Source: Arthrobacter sp. OY3WO11 (GTDB lineage: Bacteria > Actinomycetota > Actinomycetes > Actinomycetales > Micrococcaceae). Taken from it: a DNA stretch of 64,000 nt. Location: the NCBI RefSeq assembly GCF_001641125.1, contig NZ_LWLP01000001.1:3661828-3725827 (forward strand), written 5' to 3'. The position numbers were made by a program, and so were the translations under genes. The number at the start of each line of letters is the position of its first letter. Position 1 is the first letter of the stretch. Of this stretch, positions 60,615-64,000 are shown in pieces. Below the pieces are notes generated by a model. It was not told the origin of the DNA. It was given only the letters and a program-made list of their open reading frames with translations, and did no database searches.

Positions 60615-61403
60615 ATGCTCGCCGTCGCCCGCCACCAGGCCATTTTGGACGCTCTCCAACGGGAGCGGGTTGTCCGGGTCTCCGACCTGGCCCAGCAGCT
60701 GGGTGTGTCCCTGATGACTGTCCGCCGCGACATCGAGGTGCTGGAGGAAGGCGGCCGCCTGGAGCGCATCCACGGCGGCGCGAAAATCCCGGGCGACACC
60801 AGCACTCATGAGCCCGGATTCGACCTCAAGTCGACGCAGCTGACGGCGGAGAAACGCGCCATCGCGGTGGAGGCGGCCTCGCTGGTGCAGGAGGGCATGG
60901 CCGTGGGGCTCAGCGCCGGAACCACCACCTGGGCACTGGCCAAGGAGCTGGTGAACGGCCCGCAGATCACGGTGGTCACCAACTCGGTCCGCATCGCAGA
61001 CCTCTTCCACCACGCGGCGTCGGCCGGCTCCGCCCGGTACGCCTCCACGGTGATCCTCATTGGCGGAGAGCGCACGCCCTCCGACGCCCTGGTGGGCCCC
61101 ATCGCCACCGGCGCGCTCAAGCAGCTGCACCTGGACGTCCTGTTCCTGGGCGTCCACGGGATGGACGCCGACGCCGGCTTCACCACACCCAACCTGCTTG
61201 AAGCGGAAACGGACCGGGCCTTCGTGGCTGCGGCGCGCAAGACCGTGGTCCTCGCCGACCACACGAAGTGGGGCATGCTGGGCATCAGTTCCATCGCGTC
61301 GCTGGACGAGGTGGATGAGGTCATCAGCGATTCCGGGCTGGGTGCCGAGGCGCAGCGCGTCCTCCAGGAACAGGTGGGCAGGCTGCGGCTCGCAGCCGTG
61401 TAG
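60615..61403 (+). CDS. DeoR-family transcriptional regulator
   Basis: A 262-residue regulator: DeoR winged helix (RHQAILDALQRERVVRVSDLAQQLGVSLMTVRRDIEVLEEGGRLERIHGGA) and the sugar-phosphate sensor domain (VGLSAGTTTWALAKEL, VVTNSV, LGVHGMDADAGFTTPN, LADHTKWG). AAAGGATC precedes the ATG at 60615. It converges with the LacI gene (9 nt between stops). Targets unknown; sugar metabolism nearby is likely. Confidence 0.92.
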   Translation: MLAVARHQAILDALQRERVVRVSDLAQQLGVSLMTVRRDIEVLEEGGRLERIHGGAKIPGDTSTHEPGFDLKSTQLTAEKRAIAVEAASLVQEGMAVGLSAGTTTWALAKELVNGPQITVVTNSVRIADLFHHAASAGSARYASTVILIGGERTPSDALVGPIATGALKQLHLDVLFLGVHGMDADAGFTTPNLLEAETDRAFVAAARKTVVLADHTKWGMLGISSIASLDEVDEVISDSGLGAEAQRVLQEQVGRLRLAAV

Positions 61404-61412
61404 GAGGCGTTC

Positions 61413-62441
61413 CTAGGGGCAGCCGCAGGACTGGCGGACATGCAGCGTGGTGGGGAAGATCCGGTGCCGGGGCTTCTCGCCGCGGCTGGCTCCCACAAGC
61501 GCTGCCACCGCCGCTTCCGCCATTGCGGCCACAGGTTGCTCCACCGTAGTCAGCGGAGGCCAGGAGTATTCGGACTCGGCAGAACCATCAAAGGAAGCAA
61601 CGGCCATCTGGCCCGGGACGGACAGCCCGGCTTCATGGACCGCACGGAGCAGGCCGATGGCTTGCATGTCCGAGGTGGCAAAGATGGCCGTGGGCCGGTT
61701 GACTGACGCCAGCAGGCGCTGCCCCGCGGTGTAGCCGCCGGGACGGGTGAAGGCGCTGTACACGATCGGCCCCTCGGGCAGGCCCGCCTCCTGCAGGGCC
61801 TCCCGCCAGCCCACTTCACGGCCATCAGTGGCGCCGGAGACGTTGGTGCCCATGGCGAGGCCGATGTTGGTGTGGCCGTGGCCGATCAGGTGTTCCACGG
61901 CGATCCGGGCACCGGCTGCGAGGTCCACGCCGATGCTGTTGAATCCGGGGGCGTCCCGTTCCTGGTTGAGCAGGACCGAGGGGATCTCGGCCGTTTCCAG
62001 GACTTCCAGGTCGGGTTCGAAAAGGACACTGGCCAGCAGCACGCCGTCCACCTGCCTGGCGGCGAGGTTGCGGATATTGCGCCGCTCCTTGGCCAGGTTT
62101 CCGTCCGAGTTGCCCAGCACCAGTGCGTATCCCAGGGCGGCGGCGGCGTCCTCGACGGCGTGGGAGAACAGGGCGAAGAACGGGTTGGAGATATCCGGGA
62201 CCACGAGGCCCAGCGTCTCGCTGGAGCCCAGTTTGAGCGCCCGGGCCGCAGCATTGGGGCGGTAGCCCAGGACGCGGATGGCGTCCTGCACCTTGGCCTC
62301 GGTGGCGGGCGCCACCTTCTTGGGCCCGCCGTTGACAACGTAACTGACGACGGCGGTGCTGACGCCGGCGTACCTCGCCACGTCCTTGCGTGTCACCGGG
62401 CCCCGCGAAGCCTGCACTGCCGGAGTAGTCATGCTGTTCAT
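61413..62441 (-). CDS. LacI-family transcriptional regulator
   Basis: A 342-residue repressor: HTH TRKDVARYAGVSTAVVSYVVNGG, hinge GYRPNAAARALKLGSSETLG, then an effector domain (LVVPDISNPFF, VASFDGSAESEYSWPPLTTVEQP). Its ATG at 62441 lies 1 nt after the oxidoreductase stop, so it is the second gene of a two-gene operon starting at 63648. A second ATG at 62432 is an alternative. Likely binds the ATCTACTCG-type operators upstream of that operon (inference). Confidence 0.9.
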   Translation of the reverse strand: MNSMTTPAVQASRGPVTRKDVARYAGVSTAVVSYVVNGGPKKVAPATEAKVQDAIRVLGYRPNAAARALKLGSSETLGLVVPDISNPFFALFSHAVEDAAAALGYALVLGNSDGNLAKERRNIRNLAARQVDGVLLASVLFEPDLEVLETAEIPSVLLNQERDAPGFNSIGVDLAAGARIAVEHLIGHGHTNIGLAMGTNVSGATDGREVGWREALQEAGLPEGPIVYSAFTRPGGYTAGQRLLASVNRPTAIFATSDMQAIGLLRAVHEAGLSVPGQMAVASFDGSAESEYSWPPLTTVEQPVAAMAEAAVAALVGASRGEKPRHRIFPTTLHVRQSCGCP

Positions 62442-62442
62442 G

Positions 62443-63648
62443 TTACGTACTGGCACCCGGTGCATCGCCAAAGTCACGGATGGGAAGCCGTTCGCCGTTT
62501 TGCAGGGCGGACTGGTGTGCCACGATCCCGGGAAGGGTGAAGCGGGCCGCCACCCAGGCGTTCACCGGAGGCAGGGTGCCATTGTTGACCGCTGTCACGA
62601 AGTCGTCCACCAGGAAATGGTGGCTGCCCTCGTGGCCGTTGGGCGCGCCCAGGAACTCCTCCGGCAGCCGCCCGGGATCATGGACCGGGGCCAGGCCGGA
62701 GACGAAGGCGTCCCTCAGCTCCGGTGCAACGTTCGCGAGGGAGGGGTCATCGAGGGAGATGCTGGGCCGGGTTTCCATCTGCTCGGAGACGTCATGGACG
62801 TTGTGCTTGTCCTGCCATACGGAGACCTTTGCCAGCTGTTCAAAGCTGGCGTCCGTACCGAAGAACCGGAAGCGCGATTCGCGGATGTGTGAGGGGTAGC
62901 CAACCCGGCGCATCTCGTTGGTGCGCATCACGCCGCCGTCGTTCAGTTCAAAGAGGGCGGTGGCGTTGGAGAAATCGTTCCCGAACATGCTGACGTCCTT
63001 GTCAAAGACGCCGTCGTTGCGGTCATCCTTGACGCCCACGCAGCTGACGCTCACAGCATGGGCGGGGACGGCACCCAGTACACCTCCCACGGCGTGGGTG
63101 GGGTACAGCATGGGCGGGTAGCTGGCTGTTTCCTTCCACCGCTCCCCTCCGCTGTACTGGTAGGCCTCGTAGAAGCCCAGGTCCATGTCATGGACGTAGT
63201 CGCCTTCGGCGTAGAAGATGCGGCCGAACTTCCCGTCAGCGAGCTGCTTGCGGGCATAAACCGTGGCCGGGTTGTAGTAGCTGGTCTCACCCATCATGTA
63301 CACCAGTCCGGTGTCACGGACGGCCTGGATGATCCGGGCGATTTCCTCCTCTGAGACGGCCATGGGGACGGCTGAGTAGACGTGCTTGCCGGCACGGAGC
63401 GCCCGCTCCACAAGGGGGCCGTGCGTCCAGCGCTGCGTGAAGATGGCCACTGCGTCCACGTCTGAGTCCAGGAGCGCGTCGAAACTGTCTTCCACGCCCG
63501 CAAGGCCGTACCGGGCCACGGCCTCTGCCGCCCGCTCCGGAAGCTCGTCGGCCACATACACCTCGCTGACGCCAGGGTGGAGGTTGAACAGGTGGGCGAA
63601 CTGGCTGCCGAACTGGCCGGCTCCTACTACACCGAGTGAAAACGTCAT
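62443..63648 (-). CDS. Gfo/Idh/MocA family oxidoreductase
   Basis: A 401-residue NAD(P)-dependent oxidoreductase. MTFSLGVVGAGQFGSQFAHLF holds the dinucleotide loop; AIFTQRWTHGPLV and SAVPMAVSEEE are the strand 4-5 region (the usual EKP is VPM here). GDYVHDMD and YPPMLYPTHAVGG form the active site, the His acting as in sugar dehydrogenases. ATG 63648 follows GGAAGGC; the open frame upstream is rejected. It is divergent from a sugar ABC permease gene. Confidence 0.9.
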   Translation of the reverse strand: MTFSLGVVGAGQFGSQFAHLFNLHPGVSEVYVADELPERAAEAVARYGLAGVEDSFDALLDSDVDAVAIFTQRWTHGPLVERALRAGKHVYSAVPMAVSEEEIARIIQAVRDTGLVYMMGETSYYNPATVYARKQLADGKFGRIFYAEGDYVHDMDLGFYEAYQYSGGERWKETASYPPMLYPTHAVGGVLGAVPAHAVSVSCVGVKDDRNDGVFDKDVSMFGNDFSNATALFELNDGGVMRTNEMRRVGYPSHIRESRFRFFGTDASFEQLAKVSVWQDKHNVHDVSEQMETRPSISLDDPSLANVAPELRDAFVSGLAPVHDPGRLPEEFLGAPNGHEGSHHFLVDDFVTAVNNGTLPPVNAWVAARFTLPGIVAHQSALQNGERLPIRDFGDAPGAST

Positions 63649-63723
63649 TGTTTGCCTTCCGTTGGGCCGGTTTGGGGTCGCCGGGCAAGCGCTGTCCTCC
63701 AGGAACTCCAGTGTTCCACCCGT

Positions 63724-63817
63724 ATCTACTCGAGTCAACAGGCCAGCGAATGGATAAAAGGGCTGGATTACAGAGCGAAAGTAATCTCTTGCCCTTCCAA
63801 ATCTACTCGTGTAGATT
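63724..63817. promoter_or_regulatory. Promoter and two ATCTACTCG-type operators
   Basis: AATCTAC-TCGT-GTAGATT (63800-63817) is a CG-centred palindrome that covers the -10 box TAGATT (63812-63817) of a promoter whose -35 TTGCCC lies at 63789-63794 (17-bp spacer). A second site ATCTACTCGAGTCAAC (63724-63739) shares the left half. Centres are 77 bp apart. This is a different sequence from the GAAANCGNTTTC sites, so a second LacI regulator is implied. Confidence 0.65.
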
Positions 63818-63861
63818 ACAGCGCAGTTGTTACCCCCATCACAGTCAGGAAAGGGTCGAAG

Positions 63862-64000
63862 ATGACCACCCTTGCCAAACACTCCAGGTCCGCCTCCGCG
63901 GCTTCGGCCTCCCCGAAGCCGCAGGGAAGCCACCGCCGCCTCGGTGACCTCAAGATCGCACTGCTGTTCATCGCACCGGCAATGATCGGGTTCGTCTTTT
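63862..64000 (+). CDS. Carbohydrate ABC permease, MalF-type, N-terminal part only
   Basis: The first 46 residues of a permease, cut by the window edge. A Ser/Ala/Lys-rich cytoplasmic tail precedes DLKIALLFIAPAMIGFVF, which is the first helix of MalF-type sugar permeases. ATG 63862 follows GGAAAGGGTC with a suitable spacer. It starts a transport operon controlled by the palindromes upstream. Confidence 0.8.
   Translation, partial: MTTLAKHSRSASAASASPKPQGSHRRLGDLKIALLFIAPAMIGFVF

Noticed and set aside
1..64000. tRNA, rRNA, insertion sequences, attachment sites or riboswitches
   Set aside because: I looked in all gaps for tRNA-like cloverleafs, transposase motifs and conserved riboswitch cores and saw none I could support by eye.

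Overview
The window is high-GC DNA with short intergenic gaps, frequent ATGA/GTGA stop-start overlaps and many GTG starts. Gene content (lldR-lldD, a helicase beside a Tad-like secretion cluster, DUF222/HNH protein, single-domain TrkH/TrkA pair, actinobacterial TopA with a lysine-rich tail) points to a soil actinobacterium of the Micrococcaceae, most like Arthrobacter/Pseudarthrobacter. This is inferred from protein features, not from a 16S gene; no rRNA or tRNA gene was seen.

Left part (1-28 kb) is a carbohydrate-uptake and catabolism island. It holds four paralogous sugar-binding lipoproteins (1-291, 4267-5559, 11040-12398, 14883-16178), two MalF/MalG-type permease pairs, a DUF624 membrane protein, an MFS exporter, and a GH42 beta-galactosidase. 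A four-gene operon at 14883-20574 encodes a binding protein, an alpha/beta hydrolase, a Gfo/Idh/MocA-DUF6807 fusion and an M24-fold protein lacking several metal ligands. A five-gene set at 20725-26680 looks like oxidative uronate/aldarate breakdown to 2-oxoglutarate (SDR, enolase-superfamily dehydratase, KdgD-like dehydratase, KGSADH-like aldehyde dehydrogenase, plus a Gfo/Idh/MocA oxidoreductase). A LacI-type regulator sits at 27064-28098. Nine CG-centred 12-bp operators of the GAAANCGNTTTC type lie in five promoter regions here, so the island looks like one LacI-family regulon or several closely related ones. Between the uptake systems lie a small secreted protein of unknown function, a gene-poor stretch and a lone DUF222/HNH protein.

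Middle part (28-47.5 kb) is more housekeeping: lldR/lldD (lactate use, with paired LldR-type operators), an ArsR-type regulator, an AcuC-like deacetylase, TrkH/TrkA potassium uptake, proC, a Ppx/GppA phosphatase with an SseB-like protein, topA, an N6-type methyltransferase, two small paralogous lipoproteins, trhO, a GNAT protein and a large DEAH-box helicase with a C-terminal cysteine cluster.

Right part (47.5-64 kb) begins with a compact Tad-like secretion/pilus cluster read toward the helicase (Ssd, CpaF-like ATPase, two TadB/C-like membrane proteins, a DUF4244 pilin-like protein, TadE-like and Rv3654c-like proteins). It continues with a family A DNA polymerase-like protein without visible exonuclease residues, a DUF1508 protein, a Nudix hydrolase and endonuclease III, a membrane protein with a disordered linker, acs and a DeoR regulator. 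It ends in another sugar-uptake locus (LacI regulator plus Gfo/Idh/MocA oxidoreductase, divergent from a truncated ABC permease) with its own distinct palindromic operators.
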